This document shows, piece after piece, positions 36,801-45,363 of a stretch of DNA of 64,000 nt. Source of the stretch: Tsukamurella conjunctivitidis (lineage in GTDB: Bacteria; Actinomycetota; Actinomycetes; Mycobacteriales; Mycobacteriaceae); contig NZ_VIGX01000001.1 of assembly GCF_007858475.1 (NCBI RefSeq), positions 620,001-684,000 of the forward strand, written 5' to 3'. A program made the translations under genes and the position numbers. The notes under the pieces are model-generated. The model was not told where the DNA came from, made no database searches, and saw only the letters and a list, made by a program, of their open reading frames with translations. Every line of letters begins with the position of its first letter. Position 1 is the stretch's first letter.

Positions 36801-37885
36801 AGGGCCTCTCCTACGGGGTGCATCTGGTGATCGCCGCGTCGCGGTGGGGCGAGGTGCGCCCCGCCGTGAAGGACCAGCTCGGAACCCGGATCGAACTACG
36901 GCTGGGCGACCCGATGGATTCGGAGATGGGGCGCCGCGTCGCCGGTTCGGTGCCCGTCGGCCGCCCGGGCCGCGGCATCACCTCGGAGCAGTTGCACATG
37001 CTCGTGGCGCTTCCCTGCGGGGCCGGATCCGAGGACCTGCCCGCGGCGCAGGAGGCCCTGGTCGCCGAGATCGGTGAGCGCTGCGCCGACCACGCGCCCG
37101 AGGTACGGATGCTGCCCGACCTGGTGCTCCGCGATCGGATCCCGGCGCGCCGGGACGCGCCGCCGACGCACACCGTCTTCGGTGTGGGGGAGTCCGAGCT
37201 CGCGGCGGCGACGCTGCAGTTCGAGACGCAGCCCTTCTTCCTCGTACTGGGCGACAGCGAGTGCGGCAAGACCGAGACGCTGCGGACGATCATCGCCGGC
37301 CTCGTCGCCGGCGGCACCCCGCAACAGACGAAGATCGTGCTCGTCGACTACCGCCGGACGCTCCTCGGCGCGATCGAGGGGGATCACCTCGCGGGCTACG
37401 CCTCGTCGTCGGACGCGTTGACGCCGATGGTCACGCACCTCGTGCGGGTCCTGCGCGAGCGCTGCCCTGGCGCGGACGTGACGCCGCAGCAGCTCAAGGA
37501 CCGCTCGTGGTGGACCGGGCCCGACATCTACCTCATCGTCGACGACTACGACCTGGTCGCGAGCGCGGCGGGTAACCCGCTGGCGCCGCTGCTGGAGCTG
37601 CTGCCCCAGGCGCGCGACGTCGGTCTCAAGGTGATCATCGCCCGCCGCAGCGGCGGTCTCGCCCGCGGCCTGTACGAGAGCTTCCTCGCTCGCATCCGCG
37701 ACCTCGCGGCCGACGGCCTCGTGATGAGCGGCTCCCGGGAGGAGGGCACCGTCCTCGGTGCGGTCAAGATGTCGCCGCAACCACCCGGCCGCGGCACCTG
37801 GGTCTCCCGCGCACGTGGCGTCGAGCTGGTGCAGGTCGCGATGGTCGACGAGCCGGAGAGTGCTACCGGTCCCGGTGCACCGTGA
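33836..37885 (+). CDS. eccC: ESX FtsK/SpoIIIE-type ATPase EccC, single polypeptide
   Basis: 1349 residues in one chain. Two N-terminal membrane helices (LLPVVMVVAVIGMIALMFTS and the Met-rich FMMMFPIMMLMSMFGMYG) are followed by three ATPase domains with intact Walker A motifs: GATGSGKS at about 496-503, GGPQSGKS at about 860-867 and GDSECGKT at about 1139-1146. The Walker B of the first is LVLVDFKGG. EccC recognises Esx/PE substrates and powers export. GTG start with GGGGGAGG upstream. No ECF-type promoter found in front of it, unlike the divergent eccD. Overlaps the convergent 37863 gene by 23 bases. Confidence 0.95.
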   Translation: MADTTDLVFEPVTEGFARKQRLAPPRTPGGEVALQAPPEIPRAVPGGLLAKLLPVVMVVAVIGMIALMFTSGSAMMQSPFMMMFPIMMLMSMFGMYGMNNRGNGASAAELNEDRKDYLRYLGQIRSQVDRTRTEQRAALEWIHPDPAALPGCVGTRRMWERRPADPDFLHVRVGVGSQRLATRLVPPETGPLEDLEPVSTVALRRFVRHGASVPGLPVAVALRGFPAVGLSGPRAEVFDTARAMLLSLAALHGPDHVRIVAATPDVDSAEWGWLKWLPHAAHPTECDGLGPVRTVYGSAAELEDAIAPELADRGPFARSAPVDPTRTHVVILLDRGIAVTPGGALDAAVGIDGVTVLDLSPEPDALAVRGGLHLVIDDARRLGARSAAGVEYFAQPDAVTAGAAQATARRIGRFRPASMAELLDFDGDAGATDPGLPALIGITDAAAITPETVWRERTARERLRVPIGVGPRGEPVEIDLKEAAENGMGPHGLCIGATGSGKSEFLRTLVLSMVATHPPEALNLVLVDFKGGATFLGLETLNHVAAVITNLEEEIAMVDRMRDALSGEMNRRQEVLRRAGNFANVGEYEKARRAGAPLEPLPALVVIVDEFSELLSQKPDFAELFVAIGRLGRSLHIHLLLASQRLEEGKLRGLDSHLSYRIGLKTFSASESRAVLGVPDAYHLPSTPGAGYLKFDADPPRRFHASYVSGEYEPPTSAASTARRGTTAGAAVREYLNAPAPIERRRSSGLPEGLMRIPAQPGDPASTSHRPGAAGPAVGAPSLLQTMVARLAGHGLPAHEVWLPPLDESSAVGELAQHLRRTDSTPLRVAIGVVDRPYDQRRDLLVVDLNGAQGNVAVVGGPQSGKSTALRTLIASAALTHTPRQVQFYALDFGGGSLASIAGIPHVGSVAGRLDPDRVRRTVAEVTGVIRRREAAFREHGVASMEQYRAHPAAGTDPFGDVFLVIDGWQVLRSEFEPLEPQVNAIAAQGLSYGVHLVIAASRWGEVRPAVKDQLGTRIELRLGDPMDSEMGRRVAGSVPVGRPGRGITSEQLHMLVALPCGAGSEDLPAAQEALVAEIGERCADHAPEVRMLPDLVLRDRIPARRDAPPTHTVFGVGESELAAATLQFETQPFFLVLGDSECGKTETLRTIIAGLVAGGTPQQTKIVLVDYRRTLLGAIEGDHLAGYASSSDALTPMVTHLVRVLRERCPGADVTPQQLKDRSWWTGPDIYLIVDDYDLVASAAGNPLAPLLELLPQARDVGLKVIIARRSGGLARGLYESFLARIRDLAADGLVMSGSREEGTVLGAVKMSPQPPGRGTWVSRARGVELVQVAMVDEPESATGPGAP

Positions 37886-38189
37886 TCGACCCCGTCATCG
37901 CCGGCCACGGCGGCTTCCGCAGCACGGCGAGCGAGGCCAGCGTCGCGGCGATGAGTCCCGTCGCCACGCCCAGCAGGGCGATGCGGTCCGCGTCGACGGC
38001 CGGCGACCACACCGCCTGCCCATCGCGGACGGTGTAGACGCCGATCGCTGAGACCCGGTCCTCGCCGCTGCGTCGGCGCCGCACCCGGGAGACGGTGATC
38101 ACCGTCGTCCCGTCGGGCGTGACGTGCGGATCCCCGAAGACCACGCCCCGCGGGGCGGCACCGGGCACGGACCTCAGTTCTGGGCGCAT
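37863..38189 (-). CDS. Small membrane protein of unknown function
   Basis: 108 residues. Mostly polar N terminus (GVVFGDPHVTPDGTTVITVS) with one or two hydrophobic stretches near the end (IALLGVATGLIAATLASLAV). Not recognised. The start at 38189 is preferred. An in-frame ATG at 38237 overlaps the stop of the oxidoreductase gene, but the 16 codons between use unusually many A/T third bases for this genome. The 38189 start codon lies inside a perfect 11-bp inverted repeat. Confidence 0.45.
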   Translation of the reverse strand: MRPELRSVPGAAPRGVVFGDPHVTPDGTTVITVSRVRRRRSGEDRVSAIGVYTVRDGQAVWSPAVDADRIALLGVATGLIAATLASLAVLRKPPWPAMTGSITVHRDR

Positions 38190-38208
38190 GCCTCCATCAT
38201 GCGCCCAG
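38180..38208. repeat. Perfect inverted repeat over a start codon
   Basis: CTGGGCGCATG-cctccat-CATGCGCCCAG: 11-bp arms, 7-base loop. On the minus strand the ATG of the 37863-38189 gene is in one arm and GGAGG in the loop, so the folded mRNA would present the SD but hide the start codon. Confidence 0.6.
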
Positions 38209-38236
38209 ATCGTGGGGGAGGGGCACCGTCGGCGCA

Positions 38237-39037
38237 TCACGTCCCCGCCAGGCGCGAGACCACCGGGCGCATCGCCTGCAGCGTGTGCCCGCCCAGCACG
38301 ATCAGCGAGAAACCGTACTCCTCGCGCCGGCGGATCAGGGTCTCGCAGATCTCCTCCACCGAGCCGTCCACCAGCGCGGGGGAATCCACCGCGCGCAGGG
38401 CGTCGAGATCGGTGCCGATGAAGGCGTTCACGTAATCGGGTGCGACGCCGTTCACCGCGAAGATGGAGGTCGCCAGTTCCACCCGGTCCCGCAGCGGCGC
38501 CGTGAGTTCGGCGAGCTGCTGCGCCGTGGTCGTCGGCGGGGTCGCCACGGCGACCGTGTCCGCCCGCTCCCGCGCCACCGCGAGGGCCTTCGGACCGCCC
38601 GCGGCCATGAGCACCGGGGTGTGGCCGGCACCGTCGAGCGCGGCGAGCGCGTCGAGGGTGTCCACCACCCGGGCCAGGCGTTCCGCGCCCGTCCCGAAGG
38701 GCACGCCGAGGGCCGCGGCGTCGGCGGCCACGTCGGGCCGCCCGGTGCCGATGCCGAACCGGAACCGGCCACCGCTGATCGTCGCGAGCGAATGCGCCTG
38801 CCACGCCGCGTGCTTCGGGTCGTGCAGGGGAGAGGCGACCACGTAGTTCGCCACCTCCAGCGTCGAGGTCGCGCCGAGCGCCACCGCCGCCGACGTGAAA
38901 CCGTCCGGCAGCGGGTAGTTCTCGGGCAGCGCGAGCACGTCGAATCCGTCGGACTCGACCGATCGGGCGTACGTCGCCCAGTCGCCGAGCTGGGGCACCG
39001 GCAGTGCGGTCACCGCGAATCGGAAGGGCCTGGTCAT
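38237..39037 (-). CDS. LLM class (luciferase-like) F420-dependent oxidoreductase
   Basis: 266 residues of a bacterial-luciferase-like TIM barrel. FRFAVTALPVPQLGDWATYA at the N terminus, GFDVLALPENYPLPDGFTSA, ISGGRFRFGIGTGRPDVAAD and PVLMAAGGPKALAVARERAD match F420-dependent LLM oxidoreductases of mycobacteria. Substrate unknown. It starts one base after the stop of the DoxX-like pseudogene with AAGGAGG upstream, so they form one transcription unit. Confidence 0.82.
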   Translation of the reverse strand: MTRPFRFAVTALPVPQLGDWATYARSVESDGFDVLALPENYPLPDGFTSAAVALGATSTLEVANYVVASPLHDPKHAAWQAHSLATISGGRFRFGIGTGRPDVAADAAALGVPFGTGAERLARVVDTLDALAALDGAGHTPVLMAAGGPKALAVARERADTVAVATPPTTTAQQLAELTAPLRDRVELATSIFAVNGVAPDYVNAFIGTDLDALRAVDSPALVDGSVEEICETLIRRREEYGFSLIVLGGHTLQAMRPVVSRLAGT

Positions 39038-39038
39038 G

Positions 39039-40502
39039 TCATGAACCTCCTTGTTCCGGGCCGATGGCGCCGGGATCGTCGGGCTGAACGAACCGGAAGT
39101 GCGAACCGTCCCGTTTCATGGCCCGGCGCTCGTAGACGCCCTCGATGTTCTTGCCGTCGACGGTGCCGCTCAGCCGAAGCCGGTCGCCGTCGAGTCGGGC
39201 CGTCACGCGCAGGGGCGCGTCGCCCTGCTTCGCGCGCAGCGCGAGCACGTCGCCGTCGACCTCGAGCATCCACGGCGTCGTCCGGCCCGAGGGATCCTGC
39301 GTCACCACGCTGTCCTACCCCGTGCTGAACTGCTTGATCGTCGCGTTGGTGTCGCTGCCGCGCAGCGTGATCGCCACGTTCGACCACGGCGCCGGGTCCC
39401 GCTGCACGACCCCGGCCGGAGCGCCGTCGATCGTGAACGACGTTGCGCTCCAGACCCCGTCGAGGTCGGAGCGGGGGGTGTGCATGATGTAGGTCATGAG
39501 GACGCCGCTCGCGGCGAGCACGGCCATCATCACCGCGACGATGCCGAACTTCACCACCTGACCGGTGATCCGGGCCCAGGACCGGCCCGCACCCGCCACG
39601 GGCATCGGGACCACGGGCGTCGCCGTCGGGCGATTGAGCGCCGCCCGCAACAGGTTCGGAACGTAGGGCGCCGTGAGCGCGATCGCCACGAGCAACAGCT
39701 CACCCGACACGATCTTCACGGGCACGTCGTAGAACAGGTTGAGCAGGAAGACCTGGGCCATCGCGACGATCGCCACCAGCGAGCCCAGCACGGCGGTGCG
39801 CCGCCACAGTAGGAGGACGCCGGCCGTCATCTCGATGAGCCCGGTGACCACCATGTAGGGGATCGACGCGCCCATGAACCCCCAGAGCGTCGCGAACATG
39901 CTGGTATCACCGGTGAGCTGCAGCTGGTGCGCGGGCATCGACATGAAGCCCATCTGCGTGGGGAGCACCTTCGCGATGCCGTAGAACAGCATCGAGACCG
40001 CCAGCACGTACCTCGCCAGCACGGCGAGGAGCCCGAGGAGGGAGCGGTAGTTCGGGCGGTCGCGGTCGAGCGCAGTCCACACCGCCACGATCACCAGTCC
40101 CACGACGATCCAGCCGAGGTGCATGCACCACTGCCACAGGCTGTCGCCGCCCGCGGAGAGGACGATGTCGACGCCCTCGCCCCGGCTGATGTAGCTGCCG
40201 ATCTGGGCGAGCAGCCACCAGATGCCGGTCGATTTCCACAGGACGGCGAGCCCCGCGTTGCCGTACAGCGAGAGCAGCAGGATCCCGCCGCCGATCACGA
40301 ACAGCAGGCGGAAGGCGAGCATCTGCGCGCGCGTCCACCGCGGCTCCGGCGCGGAGGGGGCGGGCGGGAGTGGCGCGCCCTGACCGGTCGGCCGACCCGG
40401 CGGGAGAGCGGTGACGGTGGACGGCGAGGTCGACGGTGCCGGGCCGGGCGGGCCCGCAGGGTTCCGGGGTGCGCTCATGCCCCGATCGTATGGCTCACTC
40501 AT
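39039..40502 (-). pseudogene. DoxX-like membrane protein interrupted by an in-frame amber codon
   Basis: The frame is continuous over 488 codons except for a TAG at complement(39315-39317), in GGG TAG GAC. The upstream part has a Pro-rich N terminus and about 8 membrane helices (RLLFVIGGGILLLSLYG, YVLAVSMLFYGIAKVLPTQM); the downstream 90 codons continue with VVTQDPSGRTTPWMLEVDGD and VDGKNIEGVYERRAMKRDGS. Both parts align with the intact paralogue at 40534-41871, which reads AFVTQDSAARVTPWLLDVSD at the same place. So this is one gene with a nonsense change, a sequencing error, or a read-through codon. ATG at 40502 with AGGAG. Confidence 0.75.
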
Positions 40503-40533
40503 GACCACTCCTAGTGACAGATGTAACCCGGGA

Positions 40534-41871
40534 TCAGGGGAAGTCGAGCGTCGGGGCGTCGGTGTCGGGCTCCGGGTGGGTGAAGCGGAGGGGCTCGGAA
40601 TCCCGCTTCATCGGGCGCCGCTCGTAGGCCGCCGCGATCCCGCGGCCGTCGACCTGCCCGGTGATCGTCAGGTGGTCGCGGTCGGGCTGGGTGTACTGCA
40701 GCACCGTCTCCGGACCGGACTTGCGGGGCTTGATCGTGAGGGTGGAGTCGCTCACGTCGAGCAGCCACGGTGTCACCCGCGCGGCGGAGTCCTGCGTGAC
40801 GAAGGCGTTGTACGTCTCGCCCGCGGCCTCCCAGATCCCGCGCCCGCGGTACGTGATGGCGACGTTGATCCACGCGGGGTCGGTGGACAGCTCGGCCTCG
40901 CGGCCGTCGACGCGGAAGGACGTGGCGTGCCAGGTGCCGTCGACGTCGCCGCGCGTCTCCGAGAGCGCGGACTTCATCATGACCCCGGCGGCCAGGCCGA
41001 CCCCCGCGATCGCGACGATCGCCAGCACCGCCACGCCCTTCCCGGTGCGCCGCAGCCAGGTGCGGTCGGCGCCGGCGGCGGGCCAGATCGCCGGCGTGGG
41101 CCCGGTGGCGCGCCCGAAGCCGGCGCGGATCAGGTTCAGCCACTGCGGGGCGAGCAGGGCGATCGCGATCACCAGGAACTCGAAGCAGAGGAACTTCACC
41201 GGCACGTTGTAGAAGCTGTCCATGAGCAGCACCTGCACCATGGAGACGATCGATCCGAGCGCGCCCAGGATCCACGTGCGGCGCGACAGCAGGAGCAGCC
41301 CCGAGATCAGCTCGACCAGGCCGGTGACGATCGAGTACCCGTCGGAGGCTCCCATGAAGCCCCACAGCATGTTCATCCGGCTGATGTCCCCCGCGGGCTG
41401 CAGGGCGTAGGTCGGCAGCTGCATGCTCGCCATCTGGGTCGGGATCGCCTTGCCGAGACCGTAGAAGATCATCCCGCTCGCCAGCGCGATGCGGCCCACC
41501 TGCCAGAGCAGGCCGCCGAGGCTGCGGTAGTCGCTGCGCCCCCGGTCCAGGAGCGTCCAGAGCGCGGTGATCGCGACGGCGACCACGGCCCACCCGATGT
41601 GGTACTGCCAGATGCTCATCGAATCGCCCGAGTTGGACAACTCCGGCAGTTCCAGCGGGGTCCCGGTGACCAGCGCGCCGATGCGGGCGAAGGGCCCCTG
41701 CACGACGGACATCACGGGCGCGAACTGCAGGCTGCCGAAGACGGACAGGATCGTCAGGCCGCCACCGAGGGTGAACAGCAGGCGGAAGCCGATCAGCTGG
41801 GCGGTGTTCCAGCGCGGGGGCGGGGTCTCGGATGCGGGCGCCGCGGGCGTCTCCACAGTCGTGGTCGTCAT
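40534..41871 (-). CDS. DoxX-like membrane protein with C-terminal soluble domain
   Basis: 445 residues, intact paralogue of the neighbouring broken gene. About 8 hydrophobic segments (LIGFRLLFTLGGGLTILSVF, IALASGMIFYGLGKAIPTQM, IVTGLVELISGLLLLSRR) precede a C-terminal domain of about 110 residues (GDVDGTWHATSFRVDGREAE, ...GRGIAAAYERRPMKRDSEPL) with a lipocalin-like strand pattern. Similar proteins occur in soil actinobacteria with no firm function. The tandem pair probably arose by duplication. Confidence 0.65.
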   Translation of the reverse strand: MTTTTVETPAAPASETPPPRWNTAQLIGFRLLFTLGGGLTILSVFGSLQFAPVMSVVQGPFARIGALVTGTPLELPELSNSGDSMSIWQYHIGWAVVAVAITALWTLLDRGRSDYRSLGGLLWQVGRIALASGMIFYGLGKAIPTQMASMQLPTYALQPAGDISRMNMLWGFMGASDGYSIVTGLVELISGLLLLSRRTWILGALGSIVSMVQVLLMDSFYNVPVKFLCFEFLVIAIALLAPQWLNLIRAGFGRATGPTPAIWPAAGADRTWLRRTGKGVAVLAIVAIAGVGLAAGVMMKSALSETRGDVDGTWHATSFRVDGREAELSTDPAWINVAITYRGRGIWEAAGETYNAFVTQDSAARVTPWLLDVSDSTLTIKPRKSGPETVLQYTQPDRDHLTITGQVDGRGIAAAYERRPMKRDSEPLRFTHPEPDTDAPTLDFP

Positions 41872-42013
41872 GGAACGAAACGGTAATTTCCGACGGTGCG
41901 CGAGCACATCGGGGAAGACCCGGGGCGGCACCCTGAAACCGGCGCAGGGCCGCCGGCGCGCCCGCGGCGGATGGTGCGGCCAGTGCGGGGGCGCGGGTAC
42001 CGTCGGCGACGTT

Positions 42014-42043
42014 TTGACCTGCGGGTGGGCACCCGCGTACTCT
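42014..42043 (+). promoter_or_regulatory. rplM-rpsI promoter with inverted repeat in the spacer
   Basis: TTGACC at 42014-42019 and TACTCT at 42038-42043, 18 bp apart. The spacer contains GCGGGTG-GG-CACCCGC (42021-42036), a 7-bp inverted repeat. The gap from 41872 holds nothing else that I can support; 42044-42176 is a GC-rich leader. Confidence 0.6.
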
Positions 42044-42176
42044 GGTCCGCTGGTGTGTGGCACCGCGCTGCCCTCTCGGGGGTGACGCGGAGTCGGGTCC
42101 CGGGTCTCCGTTGGTCGCCGGGAGTGCTCTTGCCGCACGCAGGACCGGCACCGAACCATCGAGCAGAGGATCTCCT

Positions 42177-42626
42177 GTGCCTACTTACACCCCGAAGGCG
42201 GGTGACGTGACCCACCAGTGGCACGTCATCGACGCATCCGACGTGGTGCTCGGCCGCCTCGCCGTCGCAGCTGCCAACCTGCTGCGCGGCAAGCACAAGC
42301 CGACCTACGCCCCCAACGTGGACAGCGGCGACTACGTCATCATCATCAACGCTGAGAAGGTCGCCCTCTCGGGCGCCAAGCTCACCGACAAGCGGCACTA
42401 CCGGCACTCGGGTTTCCCGGGCGGCCTGAGCTCGCGCTCGATCGGTGAGGTGCTCGGCTCCAAGAACCCGGAGCGCGTGGTGCAGAAGGCTGTTCTGGGC
42501 ATGATCCCCAAGAACAAGCTGGGCAGCGCCATCGGCGGCAAGCTGAAGGTCTACGCCGGCCCGAACCACCCCCACACCGCGCAGCAGCCGGTTCCCTACG
42601 AGATCAAGCAGGTGGCGCAGCAGTGA
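42177..42626 (+). CDS. rplM: 50S ribosomal protein L13
   Basis: 149-residue L13 (uL13), an early 23S rRNA assembly protein. [40 protein letters not shown] and [15 protein letters not shown] are diagnostic. GTG start at 42177. Its stop overlaps the rpsI start in GTGA. The position flanking the ESX locus is as in M. tuberculosis. Confidence 0.96.
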   Translation: MPTYTPKAGDVTHQWHVIDASDVVLGRLAVAAANLLRGKHKPTYAPNVDSGDYVIIINAEKVALSGAKLTDKRHYRHSGFPGGLSSRSIGEVLGSKNPERVVQKAVLGMIPKNKLGSAIGGKLKVYAGPNHPHTAQQPVPYEIKQVAQQ

Positions 42627-43126
42627 GCGACACGATCGAGAACAACGAGTCCGACGCCGAGGTCGTTCCCAACGAGTACACCTCGGAGACCCCTGAGGCC
42701 GCCGCCGAGACCCGCGCCCCCCGTGGCCCGGTCGTCGTCGAGCGCCCCGTCCAGACCGTCGGCCGCCGCAAGGAGGCCGTGGTCCGCGTGCGCCTGACCG
42801 CCGGCACCGGCAACTTCGTGCTGAACGGCCGCACCATCGAGGACTACTTCCCCAACAAGCTGCACCAGCAGCTGGTGAAGGACCCGCTGAACACCGTTGA
42901 GCGCCTCGAGTCCTTCGACATCGCCGCCAACCTCACCGGTGGCGGCCCGTCGGGCCAGGCGGGCGCGCTGCGCCTCGCCATCGCCCGCGCGCTGATCGAG
43001 GTCTCCCCCGAGGACCGCCCCGCGCTCAAGCGCGCCGGCTTCCTCACGCGTGACCCGCGTGCCGTCGAGCGCAAGAAGTACGGCCTGAAGAAGGCCCGCA
43101 AGGCTTCGCAGTACAGCAAGCGCTGA
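42623..43126 (+). CDS. rpsI: 30S ribosomal protein S9
   Basis: 167-residue S9 (uS9) with an acidic N-terminal extension of about 40 residues, common in actinobacteria, before the core ([20 protein letters not shown]). It ends [10 protein letters not shown], the tail that reaches the P-site tRNA. Followed by a strong terminator. Confidence 0.96.
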   Translation: MSDTIENNESDAEVVPNEYTSETPEAAAETRAPRGPVVVERPVQTVGRRKEAVVRVRLTAGTGNFVLNGRTIEDYFPNKLHQQLVKDPLNTVERLESFDIAANLTGGGPSGQAGALRLAIARALIEVSPEDRPALKRAGFLTRDPRAVERKKYGLKKARKASQYSKR

Positions 43127-43139
43127 TTGCAGGCTTTCA

Positions 43140-43179
43140 CCAGGGCAGGCACCCGCATCCGTGCGGGCGCCTGCCCTGG
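43140..43179 (+). terminator. Intrinsic terminator after rpsI
   Basis: CCAGGGCAGGC pairs with GCCTGCCCTGG, with CCCGC/GCGGG inside, followed by TCTCGTTT. Confidence 0.88.
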
Positions 43180-43222
43180 TCTCGTTTCCACCTCCTTCGC
43201 CGCCGTCATGGCGGTACGCGCG

Positions 43223-43265
43223 ACCGGCCGCGGGGCCGGTTCGCCTCCTCCCTCTTCTTTCTTCA
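43223..43265 (+). promoter_or_regulatory. glmM leader hairpin and pyrimidine tract
   Basis: ACCGGCC-gcgg-GGCCGGT (43223-43240) is followed directly by a roughly 25-base pyrimidine-rich run containing TTCTTTCTTC, ending just before glmM. It has the look of a weak terminator or attenuator in the glmM leader. Confidence 0.35.
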
Positions 43266-43279
43266 GCGAGGTATGACCC

Positions 43280-44614
43280 ATGGGGCGTCTGTTCGGGACC
43301 GACGGTGTGCGCGGCCTGGCCAACAAGGACCTGACCGCCGATCTGGCACTGCGGCTGTCCGCCGCAGCGGCGGCCGTGCTCGGCGCGCACGAACTGGAAG
43401 GCCGTGAGCGGCCCTTCGCGGTCGTCGGCTGGGACCCGAGGGCATCGTCGGAGATGCTCTCCGCCGCGGTCTCCGCGGGCCTGACCAGCGCGGGCGTCGA
43501 CGTGCTGCTCGTCGGCGTGATGCCGACGCCGGCCGTCGCGCACCTGGTGGCCGAGTACGACGCCGCGCTCGGCGTGATGATCTCCGCCTCGCACAATCCC
43601 ATGCCGGACAACGGCATCAAGTTCTTCGCCCGGGGCGGCCACAAGCTGGAGGACGCGCAGGAGGACGCCATCGAGGCCGCCCTCGACGATCCCGCGCCGC
43701 CCCGCCCGACGGGCGCCGCGATCGGCCGCGTCAAGCGGGCCTTCGACGCCGTCGACCGGTACGTCGCGCACCTCGAGTCGGCGGTGCACGTCTCGCTCTC
43801 CGGACTGAAGGTGGTCGTCGACGCGGCCAACGGCGCCGCCTCGACGGTGGCCGCGCGGGCCTACCGCGACGCGGGCGCCGAAGTGATCGCCATCCACGAC
43901 GATCCCGACGGCCTCAACATCAACCGGGATTGCGGCTCCACGCACCTCGAGAGCCTGCGCGCGGCGGTGCTGGCGCACGAGGCGGACCTGGGGCTCGGCC
44001 ACGACGGCGACGCGGACCGCTGCCTCGCCATCGACGCGGCCGGCCGCACCATCGACGGCGACGCCATCATGGCGATCCTCGCCATCGCGATGGAGGAGGC
44101 CGGCGAGCTCACCGAGCACACGCTGGTCGCCACGGTGATGAGCAACCTCGGCCTGCACCTCGCGATGAAGGCCGCGGGCATCTCGCTGCGGACCGCCGCG
44201 GTGGGCGACCGGTACGTCCTCGAGGAGCTGCGGACCGGCGGCTACGCGCTGGGCGGCGAGCAGTCCGGTCACATCGTGCTGCCGGCCCTCGGTACCACCG
44301 GCGACGGGGTCCTCACCGGCCTCAAACTGATGGAGCGGATGGCGCAGACCGGCTCGTCGCTGGCGGAGCTGGCGTCGGTGCTGACCGTCCTGCCGCAGGT
44401 GCTGGTCAACGTCAAGGTGATCGACAAGGCGGCGGCGATGGCCTCGTCGGACCTGGTCGCCGCGCTGGCCGCCGAGGAGGCCGCGCTGGGCGAGGCCGGC
44501 CGGATCCTGCTGCGCCCGTCGGGCACGGAGCCGCTGGTCCGCGTCATGGTCGAGGCGCCCACCGAGGAGGTGGCCCGCGGCACCGCGGAGCGCCTCGCGG
44601 GTCTCATCTCCTGA
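43280..44614 (+). CDS. glmM: Phosphoglucosamine mutase
   Basis: 444 residues; converts glucosamine-6-phosphate to glucosamine-1-phosphate for UDP-GlcNAc and peptidoglycan synthesis. The catalytic phosphoserine is Ser104 in [13 protein letters not shown]; the Mg2+ loop is [15 protein letters not shown] and the sugar-binding loop [11 protein letters not shown]. The C-terminal phosphate loop is [15 protein letters not shown]. It follows rplM-rpsI as in mycobacteria; glmS is not nearby in this window. Confidence 0.96.
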   Translation: MGRLFGTDGVRGLANKDLTADLALRLSAAAAAVLGAHELEGRERPFAVVGWDPRASSEMLSAAVSAGLTSAGVDVLLVGVMPTPAVAHLVAEYDAALGVMISASHNPMPDNGIKFFARGGHKLEDAQEDAIEAALDDPAPPRPTGAAIGRVKRAFDAVDRYVAHLESAVHVSLSGLKVVVDAANGAASTVAARAYRDAGAEVIAIHDDPDGLNINRDCGSTHLESLRAAVLAHEADLGLGHDGDADRCLAIDAAGRTIDGDAIMAILAIAMEEAGELTEHTLVATVMSNLGLHLAMKAAGISLRTAAVGDRYVLEELRTGGYALGGEQSGHIVLPALGTTGDGVLTGLKLMERMAQTGSSLAELASVLTVLPQVLVNVKVIDKAAAMASSDLVAALAAEEAALGEAGRILLRPSGTEPLVRVMVEAPTEEVARGTAERLAGLIS

Positions 44615-44657
44615 CACTGCCTGTCGAAACGTTTTCATAGCCGGTACGGTGTGGGCT

Positions 44658-45352
44658 ATGACAACGGGTGGGACCGGCTACGCCGGCGTGCTGTTCGACT
44701 TCTCGGGAACGCTCTTCCGGCTCGAGCCGGACACCGCCTGGTTCGCCGGGCTCACCGATGCCGAGGGGCGCGACCTCGATGACACCGCCCAGCGCGAACT
44801 CCTGCACCGCATGACGGTGCCCGTCGGGGAGCCCGTGCCGATGGACGAGGATGCACGGCGCACGCGCGCGACCTCTCGTCCGCCGACCATCGCGGCGCGT
44901 ACCTGCACGTCCTCGAGCACTCGGGCGTCGCCGACGCGGGGGAACGGGAGCGGCTCTACGGCGAGTTCTCGAACCCGCTGAACTGGACGATCTACCCGGA
45001 CACGGCGGCCGTGCTGCGCGCCGCGCGCGATGCCGGCCTCAAGATCGGCGTGCTGTCGAACATCGGCTACGACATCCGCCCGGCCTTCGCGCGGGAGGGC
45101 ATCGACTCCCTGGTCGACGCGTTCGTCCTCTCCTTCGAGGTGGGGCACGCGAAGCCGGACCTCGCCGTCTTCCGCGCCGCCACCGCAGCCCTCGGGCTCC
45201 CGCCGGAGCGGGTCCTCATGGTGGGCGACAGCGCCGAGGCCGACGGTGCCTCGCGCGCCATCGGCTGCGGCTTCGCGCAGGTCGAGCCGCTTCCCGTCGA
45301 CGCCCGCCCCGCGGGGCTCCTCGACGCGGTGCGGGCCGCCGGCGCGATCTGA
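44658..45352 (+). pseudogene. HAD-family hydrolase split by a frameshift
   Basis: The N-terminal part (GYAGVLFDFSGTLFRLEPDT, cap start) reads in one frame to about 44853. The rest (ARDLSSADHRGAYLHVLEHS, IGVLSNIGYDI, AKPDLAVFRAA, VLMVGDSAEADG) is in another frame from about 44855. One missing base near 44854 (GATGC-ACG where GATGCCACG would restore the frame) explains it. HAD motif I is DFSGT, so the second catalytic Asp is replaced by Ser even in the intact part. ATG at 44658 has TACGGT 7 bases upstream. Real mutation or sequencing error cannot be told apart here. Confidence 0.75.
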
Positions 45353-45363
45353 CGATCCGCGGG

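Noticed and set aside
34499-36823. 774-codon frame opposite eccC
   Set aside because: Arg/Glu/His-rich shadow of the ATPase gene, with no recognisable domain and no start signal.
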